From positions 195,374 through 259,373 of the forward strand of contig JBIQLG010000003.1 of NCBI GenBank assembly GCA_044464485.1: a stretch of 64,000 nucleotides of DNA, written 5' to 3'. Below, piece by piece: positions 43,274 through 52,095 of this stretch (position 1 is the stretch's first letter; every line of letters begins with the position of its first letter). Below the pieces are notes generated by a model. That model was not told the DNA's origin. It saw nothing but the letters and a program-made list of their open reading frames with translations, and ran no database searches. The DNA is from Terrimesophilobacter sp044464485 (GTDB taxonomy: Bacteria; Actinomycetota; Actinomycetes; Actinomycetales; Microbacteriaceae). Made by a program: the position numbers and the translations under genes.

Positions 43274-44671
43274 GTGAGTACACAAGGCGAGTTCCGCATC
43301 GAACACGACACCATGGGCGAGGTGAGGGTGCCCGCAACCGCACTCTATTCCGCGCAAACTCAGCGTGCGGTCGAGAATTTTCCCATCTCCGGCTCGGGTC
43401 TTGAGCCGGCCCAGATCGTGGCACTCGCGCGAGTGAAGCGCTCGGCGGCGATAGTCAATGGCGCGCTGGGCGTCATCGACTCCACCGTCGCCGAGGCCAT
43501 CGCCGCCGCGGCGCAACTCATCATCGATGGTGCCCACCACGATCAGTTCCCCATCGACGTGTATCAAACCGGCAGCGGAACATCCTCCAATATGAACATG
43601 AACGAAGTGCTCGCCAATCTTGCGACCACCGCCTTGGGAACCCCGGTGCACCCCAACGATCACGTCAATGCATCCCAGTCCTCCAACGACGTGTTCCCCA
43701 CATCGGTTCACGTCGCCGTGACGGGAGCCCTGCTCAATGACCTGATTCCCGCCCTCGACCGGCTCGCGTTGTCTTTGGAAAAGAAAGCACACGAGTGGTC
43801 ACGCGTCGTCAAGTCCGGCAGAACTCACCTGATGGATGCCACCCCGGTCACGCTCGGACAGGAGTTCGGCGGATACGCCAGACAGATTCGACTCGGTATC
43901 GAACGCGTCAATGCAACCATTCCTCGAGTGGCGGAGGTTCCTCTCGGCGGCACCGCCGTGGGCACCGGAATCAATACCCCGAAGGGTTTCCCTCACCAGG
44001 TCATCGCCGAGCTCGCCAAGGAATCCGGGCTGCCCTTGACCGAAGCAGAGGACCACTTCGAAGCGCAGGGAGCGCGCGACGGCCTCGTGGAGGCATCCGG
44101 CGCGCTTCGAGTGATCGCCGTCAGCCTCACAAAAATCTGCAACGATCTGCGCTGGATGGGCTCAGGGCCCAACACGGGCCTTGCAGAGATCCACATCCCG
44201 GACCTGCAGCCGGGTTCATCCATCATGCCGGGGAAAGTCAATCCCGTTATCCCGGAAGCCGTGCTCATGGTGTGTGCGCGGGTCATCGGAAATGACGCGA
44301 CGATTGCCTGGGGGGGCGCGAGCGGTTCCTTCGAACTGAACGTGGCTATCCCGGTCATGGGCACGGCACTGCTGGAATCGATTCGCCTGCTGTCGAACTC
44401 GAGCAGGCTCCTTGCCGACACGACGGTGGACGGGTTGAAAGCCAATGTCGAGCGTGCTCGAGCCCTGGCGGAGTCCTCCCCCTCCATCGTGACCCCGCTC
44501 AACCGGGTGATCGGATACGAGGCCGCCGCGAAAGTGGCGAAAAACGCGGTTGCGCGCGGAATCACGATTCGAGATTCCGTGCTGGAACTCGGCTTCGTCG
44601 AGCGCGGCGACATCACCGAAGAGCAGCTCGATTCGCTCCTCGATGTGCTCAGCATGACCCACCCCGGCTAG
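43274..44671 (+). CDS. fumC: Fumarate hydratase class II
   Basis: A 465-aa TCA-cycle enzyme that converts fumarate to malate. The superfamily signature GSSIMPGKVNPV (about residues 316-327) is intact, as are the GSGTSSNMNMNEV loop (about 101-113) and the HPNDHVNASQSSND segment with the catalytic region. It starts at GTG 43274 with AAGGA upstream; the ATG pair at 43264-43267 leads immediately to a stop. It follows carbonic anhydrase by 56 bp. Confidence 0.97.
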   Translation: MSTQGEFRIEHDTMGEVRVPATALYSAQTQRAVENFPISGSGLEPAQIVALARVKRSAAIVNGALGVIDSTVAEAIAAAAQLIIDGAHHDQFPIDVYQTGSGTSSNMNMNEVLANLATTALGTPVHPNDHVNASQSSNDVFPTSVHVAVTGALLNDLIPALDRLALSLEKKAHEWSRVVKSGRTHLMDATPVTLGQEFGGYARQIRLGIERVNATIPRVAEVPLGGTAVGTGINTPKGFPHQVIAELAKESGLPLTEAEDHFEAQGARDGLVEASGALRVIAVSLTKICNDLRWMGSGPNTGLAEIHIPDLQPGSSIMPGKVNPVIPEAVLMVCARVIGNDATIAWGGASGSFELNVAIPVMGTALLESIRLLSNSSRLLADTTVDGLKANVERARALAESSPSIVTPLNRVIGYEAAAKVAKNAVARGITIRDSVLELGFVERGDITEEQLDSLLDVLSMTHPG

Positions 44672-44706
44672 GTCAGGTTTTGCTCGATTTTCAAGCGGGA
44701 GATTCG

Positions 44707-45477
44707 CTATTTCTCGAGAACGACCTCACGGATCGGGGTGCCATCGAGCGTTGTCACCGCGCGATGATCGAGCGGTCCCGACAGCGCAATCGGAATGAGC
44801 GTCGGCGTGTTGGCGGCGCTCGCCAAGACGCTGCACGCGGTGACGTTCGCGGCGTTGGAACCATCCTTGGGGCTGGCCTGGCCGTAATAGACGCCGACGG
44901 CGACGCTGTCATCCGATTCCCGCACCGTCACGTGGTGCGGAAAACACTTCGGATCTCCGTACACCTCGACGACGAGCATCGCGGAATCGAGCGCCGCGAA
45001 TCCCGGCTTGGGATCTGCGCCCACCAGACCGTTTTCCTCCGTGGCGTCAGGGAGCGAGAATTTCTTGAGATCGAACAAATACGGCGGTTGGCGCGACTTG
45101 CCCGAAACCTCCTGATACGCAATGATCGGCTGATCGACGAGTCCGGCGGGAACGTCACCGCTGGCACGCACGACGCGGTTGACGACGACGGGTACCGGCT
45201 TCCCCCACAGCGTCTCCGCGATCGTGGGCGGTGACGGAGGAGGCGGCTGTCGCGCCAATTCGACCTGATACACGAGCACACCGCTCACGACCATGCTCAC
45301 GATCCCGAGCGCCGCGGCCACGCGCTGCAACAGGAACGCGACTCCGCTGGGCTCGTTGGCGTAAGGGTCGCTGACACTCCAGCTGGCGAGAATTTTCCAC
45401 TGGCTTCGGGGTGCGAGCAAACCCCACACGAACATGATGCCCAAACTCACGAGAACGATGAGAATGGCTGTGGTCAC
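44707..45477 (-). CDS. Uncharacterised two-helix membrane protein
   Basis: A 256-aa protein with a membrane helix at the N-terminus (residues 3-22), a short loop with WKILASWSVSDPYANEPSG, and a second helix at about 48-72. A proline run then leads into an extracytoplasmic domain of about 180 residues. The WSV..P.A.EPSG loop between two helices recalls actinobacterial DUF6199-like proteins, but I am not certain. The extracytoplasmic domain contains a Cys pair (KCFPH, TACSV) that may form a disulfide. It ends convergently with fumC; PhoH lies upstream on the same strand, 21 bp away. Confidence 0.7.
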   Translation of the reverse strand: MTTAILIVLVSLGIMFVWGLLAPRSQWKILASWSVSDPYANEPSGVAFLLQRVAAALGIVSMVVSGVLVYQVELARQPPPPSPPTIAETLWGKPVPVVVNRVVRASGDVPAGLVDQPIIAYQEVSGKSRQPPYLFDLKKFSLPDATEENGLVGADPKPGFAALDSAMLVVEVYGDPKCFPHHVTVRESDDSVAVGVYYGQASPKDGSNAANVTACSVLASAANTPTLIPIALSGPLDHRAVTTLDGTPIREVVLEK

Positions 45478-45498
45478 TCCTCGACTTTAACAGGTCGA

Positions 45499-46869
45499 TC
45501 AGGCCACTTCGTTTCCTTCCAGCAGTTCTGTGATCAATGCGGCAATATCACTGCGCTCCGATCGCGTGAGCGTGACGTGGCCGAAGAGCGAATGCCCCTT
45601 GAGAGTTTCGATGACCGACGCGACTCCGTCATGCCGGCCGACGCGCAGGTTGTCGCGCTGCGCGACATCGTGCGTCAGGATGACGCGCGAGTTTTGCCCG
45701 ATGCGGCTGAGGACCGTAAGCAGGACGTTTCGTTCGAGAGACTGCGCCTCATCGACGATCACGAATGCGTCGTGCAGGGAGCGCCCTCGAATGTGCGTGA
45801 GCGGAAGCACTTCAAGCAGACCGCGCTCCAGGACCTCGTCGAGCACGTTCTGGGAGACCACGGAACCCAAAGTGTCGAAAACCGCCTGAGCCCACGGGTT
45901 CATCTTTTCGGCCGCATCCCCCGGCAAATATCCCAGTTCCTGACCACCCACCGCATAGAGCGGGCGGAACACCATGATCTTGCGGTGCTGCTGTCGCTCC
46001 AGCACCGCCTCGAGTCCCGCGCACAGGGCAAGCGCAGACTTTCCGGTTCCCGCACGGCCGCCGAGCGAGACAATGCCCAAATCGGGGTCGAGAAGCATGT
46101 CGATGGCGAGGCGCTGCTCGGCGGATCGACCGTGCAGGCCGAAGATGTCGCGGTCACCCCGTACGAGTCTCAGCATCCCGGGACCCACCACTCGACCGAG
46201 AGCGGAACCGCGATCCGAGTGGATGACAAGCCCGGTATTGATCGTGGCGTCCTGGACGAGCGGGGTCTCGAGAGACTCCTGATCGTACAAAGCAGACATC
46301 TCGTTCGAGCCGAGAGTAATTTCCGCCATACTCGTCCAGCCGGAATCGACCGCGAGTTCTGCACGATACTCTTCGGCTGCGAGTCCCACCGATGCCGCCT
46401 TGACCCGCAGTGGTAGGTCCTTGGAGACCACCGTCACATTGAGTCCGTCTCCCGCGAGGTTCAACGCAACGGCGAGAATGCGCGAATCGTTGTCGCCGAG
46501 TCGCAACCCCGACGGCAAAACTTCGGTATTCGTGTGATTCAACTCGACGCGAAGACTGCCGCCGTCACCGATCGCCACCGGGAAATCGAGTCGTTCATGC
46601 TTGATGCGAAGTTCATCGAGCAGCCGCAGCGCCTGCCGGGCAAAATACCCGATTTCGGGGTCATGGCGTTTGGCCTCGAGTTCGCTGATCACCACAACGG
46701 GAAGGACTATCGCGTGCTCGGCGAACCTGAAAATCGCTTTCGGATCCGAGAGCAGCACGGATGTGTCGAGAACGTAAGTCTTCTCAGCCTGCAAAACCAC
46801 CTCCCCCGCATCCGTCAACTTCTTTGTCTTCGGCTGGGAGTTGCTGGTTGTGGCCACTTGCGGCTCCAT
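45499..46869 (-). CDS. PIN-PhoH fusion protein (PhoH2-like)
   Basis: A 456-aa two-domain protein. The N-terminal PIN nuclease domain (about 28-160) shows YVLDTSVLLSDP and further acidic positions LGDNDSRILAVAL. The C-terminal PhoH domain has Walker A LGGRAGTGKSAL (about 266-277) and Walker B VIVDEAQ. In mycobacteria the homologous PhoH2 couples an RNA helicase with a PIN RNase. The start MEPQVATT is the first plausible ATG. The 188 bp upstream hold no gene; no mobile-type toxin-antitoxin partner is visible nearby. Confidence 0.94.
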   Translation of the reverse strand: MEPQVATTSNSQPKTKKLTDAGEVVLQAEKTYVLDTSVLLSDPKAIFRFAEHAIVLPVVVISELEAKRHDPEIGYFARQALRLLDELRIKHERLDFPVAIGDGGSLRVELNHTNTEVLPSGLRLGDNDSRILAVALNLAGDGLNVTVVSKDLPLRVKAASVGLAAEEYRAELAVDSGWTSMAEITLGSNEMSALYDQESLETPLVQDATINTGLVIHSDRGSALGRVVGPGMLRLVRGDRDIFGLHGRSAEQRLAIDMLLDPDLGIVSLGGRAGTGKSALALCAGLEAVLERQQHRKIMVFRPLYAVGGQELGYLPGDAAEKMNPWAQAVFDTLGSVVSQNVLDEVLERGLLEVLPLTHIRGRSLHDAFVIVDEAQSLERNVLLTVLSRIGQNSRVILTHDVAQRDNLRVGRHDGVASVIETLKGHSLFGHVTLTRSERSDIAALITELLEGNEVA

Positions 46870-47057
46870 CCCCGAGCGCCTGCGCTCGGATCATGTCTGT
46901 CGCGGCCAACTCAGGGTCAAAAGCGAACTTGTGTGGCCGCTTCAGTCAGGCGCCATGCCCGATGGTTCGACGCTACGTGCCCGCGCCCGGTTGCGCTGTT
47001 CGACACGCGGAGTTCGACAAGGCAGGTTCGCTCCCCGAAGCGCTGACAATGCTCCGA

Positions 47058-48185
47058 TCACAGGGTCGTGGTGACGCCGAATGCTCTCAGTGCGGTGGCG
47101 AGCATATCGAAAGTCTCGTCGCTCGTGCTCACGTGCGCACTCACCCGAATGTTGGTGTCGCGCACGGTGACCGTGATTCCCTGATTGTGGAGAGCTGCCG
47201 CGAGAGCCGTGAGGTGATCGGCCGCCGGTTCGAGCACCACGATTCCGGCGCGCTCGTGATCTTCTCGGGGCGAGGAGACGGGAACTCCGAATTCATCCGC
47301 GATGTCGATGACGCGCGACGCGGTCGCCAGCACGCGGCGGGAGACATCGCCGATTCCGACCTCGTGGATTTGCTCCAGCGCCGCGGCGAGACGCGCTTGC
47401 GCGGCCGGGCTCGGATTCGTCACCTGGAATGCACGAACGCCCTGGGCTGGTGGAGGTACCGCGCCAGTCGGTATGGGGCCATCATCCGTGGCGTTGAAGC
47501 CCGACAGTACGGGAGCGATATGGTCGCGGGCGCGATCGCTCATCGCGAGAAATCCGGTGCCCCAGCCTGCGCGAGCCCACTTTTGCCCGCCCGAGACCAC
47601 GACATCCGCGAGGGTATAGTCGACGTCCGCCACGGAGAAACCCTGAATGGCATCCACGATGAGCAGTCGGTCCCCGATGACCTGGCGTATTCCCTCAAGA
47701 TCGACGAGATACCCCGTGCGGTAGTCCACGAGACTCACCGCCACAGCCGTGACATCGGGCGCAAGCTGCTGCTTGATCGAACCCGGGGTCACTCGCCCGT
47801 AATCGGTTTCCAGCCACCGTGGTGACAGCTTGCCCATCGCTTCCGAAGCCCGAACCGCAGCGAACGCGGCGCTCGGAAACTCCTGCGGCGAGAGGAGGAC
47901 TACGCCTCCGAGGCCGAACATGACGTGCATGAGTCCCTCGCTTGTATTCGGCTGAAAGACCACGTTTTTTTCGGCAAATCCCGTGAGGCTGCCCACGGCA
48001 CGTCGTACCCTCAGGTCGACATCGACGAAGGAGTCCAGGCTCGCGTAGCGCGCTGTTCGCAGAAATTCCAGATACGCGCGTTTCTCCTCGACCACCGTGC
48101 GGGCAAGCGGGCCGATTCTCCCGAAATCCAGGTACCCCGGTTGCTCGTCGAACTGAACCGCGAAGTCGTCAATCGTCAGCATCAT
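47058..48185 (-). CDS. Class V aminotransferase-fold PLP enzyme
   Basis: A 375-aa protein of the cysteine desulfurase/serine-pyruvate aminotransferase fold. The PLP lysine is Lys202 in VVSGGQKWARAGWGTGF; the Asp before it in LLIVDAIQGFSV binds the pyridine nitrogen. The TSEGL segment (about 81-85) is a phosphate-binding turn. There is no active-site Cys of the NifS type, so it is more likely an aminotransferase or lyase of the kynureninase/isopenicillin-epimerase-like group. Start at ATG 48185 (a second ATG follows directly). A short inverted repeat TGTGCC..GGCACA lies at 48191-48208 just before the start. Confidence 0.85.
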   Translation of the reverse strand: MMLTIDDFAVQFDEQPGYLDFGRIGPLARTVVEEKRAYLEFLRTARYASLDSFVDVDLRVRRAVGSLTGFAEKNVVFQPNTSEGLMHVMFGLGGVVLLSPQEFPSAAFAAVRASEAMGKLSPRWLETDYGRVTPGSIKQQLAPDVTAVAVSLVDYRTGYLVDLEGIRQVIGDRLLIVDAIQGFSVADVDYTLADVVVSGGQKWARAGWGTGFLAMSDRARDHIAPVLSGFNATDDGPIPTGAVPPPAQGVRAFQVTNPSPAAQARLAAALEQIHEVGIGDVSRRVLATASRVIDIADEFGVPVSSPREDHERAGIVVLEPAADHLTALAAALHNQGITVTVRDTNIRVSAHVSTSDETFDMLATALRAFGVTTTL

Positions 48186-48212
48186 GTCAGTGTGCCACGT
48201 CAGGCACAACGA

Positions 48213-48998
48213 TTACTGGCCGAATCTGCGCACCCGCGTGGCGAAGTCGCGCATGGCGCGCAGAAAGTCCACCTCGCGCAAGTCCGGGCCGAGTGCCTCC
48301 ACAAAATAAAACTCGCTGTGCGCGCTCTGCCACAGCATGAAGTCGCTCAGCCGTTGCTCGCCCGAGGTGCGGATGACGAGGTCCGGATCCGGCTGCCCAC
48401 CCGTGTACAAGTGTTCCCCGATCAGTTCCGGTGTCAGCACCTCGGCGAGCGCATCAAGCGACTTGCCCTCCGACGCGTGCTGACGAACAATGCTGCGCAT
48501 GGCATCCGCGATTTCTCTGCGGCCGCCATAGCCCACCGCGAGATTGATGTGCATTCCGGTGTTGTTGCTCGTGCGATGCTCCGCGGCGGCAAGGCTCGCG
48601 GCGAGCGCCTCGGGCAGATTTTCGCTGGAGCCCACGTGCTGCACCCGCCAGTCTCGAAAATGGGATAGTTCGTCTGCGAGGTCGGCAATTATCTCAAACA
48701 GATCGTGCAGTTCACCCTCTGCCCGGCCGCCCAGGTTATCCGTGGACAGCAAATAGAGTGTCGTGACTTTGACCCCGAAGTCGTCACACCACACGAGAAA
48801 TTCTCTGAACTTTGCGGCACCGGCCCGGTGACCGTGGCCGACGGATACCAAAGAGTTTTGCCTGGCCCACCGGCGATTGCCGTCAAGGATCATAGCGACG
48901 TGCCGCGGCGCTGGAAGCCCGGCCAATTCGCGGCGGAGCCTCTTCTGGTACAGACCATAGAGAATTCCGCTGCCCAACGGTAGTTCTCTCTTCGACAC
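48213..48998 (-). CDS. uppS: Isoprenyl diphosphate synthase (cis-prenyltransferase)
   Basis: A 261-aa cis-prenyltransferase. The family motif MILDGNRRWAR (Asp39 is the catalytic residue) and GHRAGAAKFREFLVWC follow at the N-terminus. The C-terminal DLVIRTSGEQRLSDFMLWQ and SEFYF motifs are intact. It makes undecaprenyl- or decaprenyl-type carriers for cell wall synthesis; actinobacteria usually have two paralogues, one making a short product. Which one this is cannot be told here. It overlaps no neighbour and is divergent from the hemolysin III gene. Confidence 0.95.
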   Translation of the reverse strand: MSKRELPLGSGILYGLYQKRLRRELAGLPAPRHVAMILDGNRRWARQNSLVSVGHGHRAGAAKFREFLVWCDDFGVKVTTLYLLSTDNLGGRAEGELHDLFEIIADLADELSHFRDWRVQHVGSSENLPEALAASLAAAEHRTSNNTGMHINLAVGYGGRREIADAMRSIVRQHASEGKSLDALAEVLTPELIGEHLYTGGQPDPDLVIRTSGEQRLSDFMLWQSAHSEFYFVEALGPDLREVDFLRAMRDFATRVRRFGQ

Positions 48999-49058
48999 AC
49001 AGCTACGTTAGTGCACGAGTGGCGGAAAAATTCACGGTCTCCTGTTATCACCGGCACC

Positions 49059-49064
49059 TAGGCT
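49059..49064 (+). promoter_or_regulatory. -10 hexamer for leaderless hemolysin III gene
   Basis: TAGGCT is followed after 6 nt by ATG 49071; no Shine-Dalgarno sequence intervenes. Confidence 0.5.
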
Positions 49065-49070
49065 TGGGAC

Positions 49071-49853
49071 ATGATGACCAAAGCAGAGCACTCCGAGACC
49101 GAATCGGTGGCTGACGTTGACGCCCAGCTCGACGCGGAGATTGATGCCGAGGTTGATGCCGAGGTTGCGCTTCCCAACATCCCGTTATTGGACGCTGCCC
49201 TCGAACAGCCGGATGTCAAACCCACGTGGCGAGGTTGGATTCACGCGGGAACATTCCCGGCAGCGATAGCGCTCGGAGTCATCCTGATCGTTCTTGCCGA
49301 CGGTGTGGCAGCGAAGGTGAGCTCCGCGGTATTTGTTCTCTGTTCGCTCCTGCTGTTCGGGGTTTCCGCGCTGTATCACCGCTTCAACTGGAGCGTTTCC
49401 ACCAAGAAACTCCTCAAGCGACTCGACCACGCCAACATTTTTCTGCTCATCGCCGGCTCCTACACGCCCATTACGGTGCTCGCGCTCCCCCAGAACAAAG
49501 CGATCCTGCTGCTGTGTCTCGTGTGGGGCGGCGCGCTGCTCGGGATCGGGTTCAGGGTGTTTTGGATTTCCGCCCCACGCTGGCTGTATGTACCGCTGTA
49601 TGTGATCCTCGGTTGGGCCGCCGTCATGTTCATCGTTGATTTCTTCACGGCCAACGCCGCCATGATGATCCTCATCATCGCCGGCGGCCTGTGCTACACC
49701 GCGGGTGCCGTGTTCTACGGGCTCAAGCGGCCCAATCCGTTCCCGGGAAAATTCGGCTTTCACGAAATCTTCCACACGCTCACGCTGCTGGCGTTCCTGT
49801 GCCACTGGACGGCCATCTTCCTGGTTGCCGTGGCGCCGCCGATGCTGGGCTAG
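49071..49853 (+). CDS. Hemolysin III family membrane protein (PAQR-like)
   Basis: A 260-aa membrane protein with seven helices from about residue 58 onward. The family pattern is present: SALYHRFNWS near residue 100, RLDHANIFLLIAGSYTP near 115-130, and FHEIFHTLTLLAFLCHW near the C-terminus. The three histidine-containing motifs match the putative metal site of the CREST/PAQR superfamily. The N-terminal 50 residues are an acidic low-complexity tail (DVDAQLDAEIDAEVDAEV) made of short repeats, not typical of the family. Despite the name a hemolytic role is not implied. It is convergent with the mca operon. Confidence 0.92.
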   Translation: MMTKAEHSETESVADVDAQLDAEIDAEVDAEVALPNIPLLDAALEQPDVKPTWRGWIHAGTFPAAIALGVILIVLADGVAAKVSSAVFVLCSLLLFGVSALYHRFNWSVSTKKLLKRLDHANIFLLIAGSYTPITVLALPQNKAILLLCLVWGGALLGIGFRVFWISAPRWLYVPLYVILGWAAVMFIVDFFTANAAMMILIIAGGLCYTAGAVFYGLKRPNPFPGKFGFHEIFHTLTLLAFLCHWTAIFLVAVAPPMLG

Positions 49854-49889
49854 CGTTTCCGTTCGGCCACACTGGCGCTCTCGGACCGA

Positions 49890-50120
49890 CTATTCGTCGG
49901 GATGTGAGCTCTCGCCCGTCGTGTCGCCGGTCGCTTCGCCCTCGAGCCGCTCCCGCACTTCGGCGCGGTAGCGCACCCGCCGTATCCGACGGACCATGTC
50001 CAGGATGAGGATCACGGTCACCAAAGCCACGCTGGCGGTAATCGCAAACCCTACCCAGCCGGGCGTTACCGAGTTCAGATCGAAATCGGGCGGTGGTGTG
50101 GGTGTCGCGCCAAACATCAT
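49890..50120 (-). CDS. Small membrane protein coupled to mca
   Basis: A 76-aa protein with one helix (about residues 22-43, GWVGFAITASVALVTVILIL) followed by a basic segment RRIRRVRYRAEVRERL and an acidic tail. Such small proteins commonly follow mca in actinobacteria, as far as I recall. Its ATG overlaps the mca stop (ATGA), so it is translated with it. Function unknown. Confidence 0.8.
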   Translation of the reverse strand: MMFGATPTPPPDFDLNSVTPGWVGFAITASVALVTVILILDMVRRIRRVRYRAEVRERLEGEATGDTTGESSHPDE

Positions 50121-50992
50121 TTCGTCTCCGCATCCGCGGCTATGCCCGCAAACAGATCATATTCGGGCAGGTCGCTCGGTACGAGCGATGTTGCCAGCTG
50201 GAAGTCCTCCCACGGCCACACCTCACGCTGAAGGTCGTTCGGCCAAAAGAAGAAGGAACTGTCCGGGGCAACCTGGCTGGCGTGCGCCCGCAGGGCGTCA
50301 TCACGCCGATCAAGATAGGCGCCCACCTCGACGTGCGTGGTCGCGAGGTTAGGTCGGTCGCGCATCCGGCTCCAAAAACCCTCAAGCTCGGCGATGCGAG
50401 GCGAGTCGGGATCCCGCTTTTTCATCGCCTGGATCATCGCTTCCGCGCGGGGTGGGTTGAAGATCCGATCGTAGTAGACCTTGTGGATTTGCCACGGCGC
50501 TCCGGCAGCGGGATAGCGCGACGGATCCGCCGCGGCGGCCATCGCATACATGGAGACCTCATGCGTGCGGATGTGGTCGGGATGCGGATAGCCCCCCTCT
50601 TCGTCGTAGGTGATCATGACCTGCGGGCGAAGATCCCGAATGATCCGCACGAGAGGTTCAGCGGCGTGCTCCAGTGGAATGACGGCAAACGAATTTGGCG
50701 CGAGAGGCTCACCCTGGTCGGGCATCCCGGAATCCTCGAACCCCAGCCAGTGGTGTTCAAAACCGATGATCGCCTGGGCTCTGGCCATTTCGATCCTTCG
50801 CAACCCAGCCATGTCCCGCTCCGCCATGGCAACTTCGGCAAGCCCGGGATTCTGGATGTCCCCTCGCTCGCCTCCGGTACAGCTCACCACGACAACCCGG
50901 GCTCCCGAGTGCACGTAATGCGCGTAGGTTGCCCCACCTTTGCTTGACTCGTCGTCGGGGTGCGCATGCACCGCAAGAAGGCGTCGGGACAC
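50117..50992 (-). CDS. mca: Mycothiol S-conjugate amidase
   Basis: A 291-aa zinc amidase of the PIG-L family that cleaves mycothiol conjugates so that the cysteine adduct is exported as a mercapturic acid. The zinc motif HPDDE (residues 11-15) and a second HPDH (137-140) are intact. The C-terminal half, YDRIFNPPRAEAM, is characteristic of Mca rather than MshB. GTG 50992 has GGAG upstream (GGAGAACT). Mycothiol is made only by Actinomycetota, a strong taxonomic marker. It is followed by a coupled small membrane protein and divergent from DUF4307. Confidence 0.95.
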   Translation of the reverse strand: MSRRLLAVHAHPDDESSKGGATYAHYVHSGARVVVVSCTGGERGDIQNPGLAEVAMAERDMAGLRRIEMARAQAIIGFEHHWLGFEDSGMPDQGEPLAPNSFAVIPLEHAAEPLVRIIRDLRPQVMITYDEEGGYPHPDHIRTHEVSMYAMAAAADPSRYPAAGAPWQIHKVYYDRIFNPPRAEAMIQAMKKRDPDSPRIAELEGFWSRMRDRPNLATTHVEVGAYLDRRDDALRAHASQVAPDSSFFFWPNDLQREVWPWEDFQLATSLVPSDLPEYDLFAGIAADAETK

Positions 50993-51047
50993 AGTTCTCC
51001 TTCACTTCACGATTAGCCTTGAGCTATAAGACTAATCGGGGAGAATG

Positions 51048-51467
51048 ATGGCCGTCAGCACGACGAGCGAAAACACTGAAGCACTGAACGCCCGTTACGG
51101 GCGCACGCCGGGCCGCACGCGGCGGGACCGCATAATTCTCATCTTCATGGGTGTCCTGTTCACCGTGGTGTTCGCCGCGTGGGTCGTGTGGGCGGGTTTC
51201 GATAGCGGCCAGGGCAGTCTCGACACCGAGGATGTCGCTCACCTTGTGGTCGATGACTCCACCGTGAGCATCACCTGGCAGGTTTCCGTGCACGAAGGAA
51301 CTGCCGTGTCCTGCGCCCTGCAGGCGCAGAACAAGGCGCACGCTATTGTCGGCTGGAAAATAGTGCACTTGCCGCCGTCCCAGAACTTCGTCAATCGTTA
51401 CAAAGAGACCATCCGAACGTCCCAGAGTGCGGTGACCGGCTTGATCTACCGGTGCTGGCTAACGTAG
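51048..51467 (+). CDS. DUF4307 family membrane protein
   Basis: A 139-aa protein with one membrane helix (about residues 30-50, ILIFMGVLFTVVFAAWVVWAG) and an extracytoplasmic domain with VSITWQVSV and LQAQNKAHAIVGWK. DUF4307 proteins lie between mca and greA in many actinobacteria, as here. Function unknown. ATG 51045 is immediately followed by ATG 51048; GGGGAGAA precedes both. A terminator follows at 51488. Confidence 0.85.
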   Translation: MAVSTTSENTEALNARYGRTPGRTRRDRIILIFMGVLFTVVFAAWVVWAGFDSGQGSLDTEDVAHLVVDDSTVSITWQVSVHEGTAVSCALQAQNKAHAIVGWKIVHLPPSQNFVNRYKETIRTSQSAVTGLIYRCWLT

Positions 51468-51487
51468 AATTGAACAAATCGCTACGG

Positions 51488-51518
51488 GACCGGTCGGCTG
51501 GCCGGTCTTATTTCTTTA
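51488..51518 (+). terminator. Intrinsic terminator after DUF4307
   Basis: An 8-bp stem (GACCGGTC at 51488-51495 with 51500-51507, one G-T pair, GGCT loop) is directly followed by TTATTTCTTTA. This is the clearest rho-independent terminator in the window; it separates DUF4307 from greA. The same T/A-rich run may carry the greA -10 box (TTTATA at 51515-51520). Confidence 0.8.
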
Positions 51519-51564
51519 TAGGGGCGAGCGCCGGGCGAGACCGGAATCATTGAAGGAGTACACC

Positions 51565-52050
51565 ATGGCTGACACCACTGCCGAAACCTGGCTCACCCAG
51601 GAGGCTTTTGATCGTCTCACGAACGAACTCGAACAGCTGAGTGTGCACGGCCGCAACGACATCGCGCGCAAAATCGAGATTGCGCGCGAAGAGGGCGATC
51701 TCAAAGAGAACGGCGGATACCACGCCGCAAAGGAAGAGCAGGGCAAGATTGAAGCCCGCATTCGGCAGTTGACCGCCCTGCTCCGGCACGCGAGCGTCGG
51801 AAACCCGCCGGATGACGGCATCGTCGAGCCTGGCATGCTCGTTTCCGCGAAAATCGCGGGCGAGAAGACCGAGTTCGTGGTGGGCAATCGCGAGATCGCC
51901 GGCGACAGCGATCTGGACGTTTACAGCGAGCAGAGCCCGCTGGGAATCGCCATCATCGGCCACAAGGAGGGCGACACCGTGTCCTACACGGCACCCAACG
52001 GCAAGGAAATCACCGTCGAACTGCTGTCGGTCAAAACCTTTACGCTCTAA
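51565..52050 (+). CDS. greA: Transcript cleavage factor GreA
   Basis: A 161-aa protein. The N-terminal coiled coil (about 8-76) ends at its tip with EEGDLKENGGYHAAKEEQGK, whose acidic Asp and Glu residues enter the RNA polymerase secondary channel. The C-terminal FKBP-like domain ends PNGKEITVELLSVKTF. It rescues backtracked polymerase. AAGGAG lies 6 nt before ATG 51565. It is convergent with ilvA. Confidence 0.97.
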   Translation: MADTTAETWLTQEAFDRLTNELEQLSVHGRNDIARKIEIAREEGDLKENGGYHAAKEEQGKIEARIRQLTALLRHASVGNPPDDGIVEPGMLVSAKIAGEKTEFVVGNREIAGDSDLDVYSEQSPLGIAIIGHKEGDTVSYTAPNGKEITVELLSVKTFTL

Positions 52051-52095
52051 CAGCAGCGAGCCTGCCGGCACACCGCGGCCAATCAGTGGTCACGG

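Noticed and set aside
45499..46869. PIN-domain toxin of a toxin-antitoxin pair
   Set aside because: The PIN domain is fused to a complete PhoH ATPase and there is no small antitoxin gene beside it.
46870..47057. Possible gene or RNA between the PhoH and aminotransferase genes
   Set aside because: The 188 bp hold no convincing ORF, hairpin or tRNA-like fold; I see nothing in it beyond a likely promoter area.
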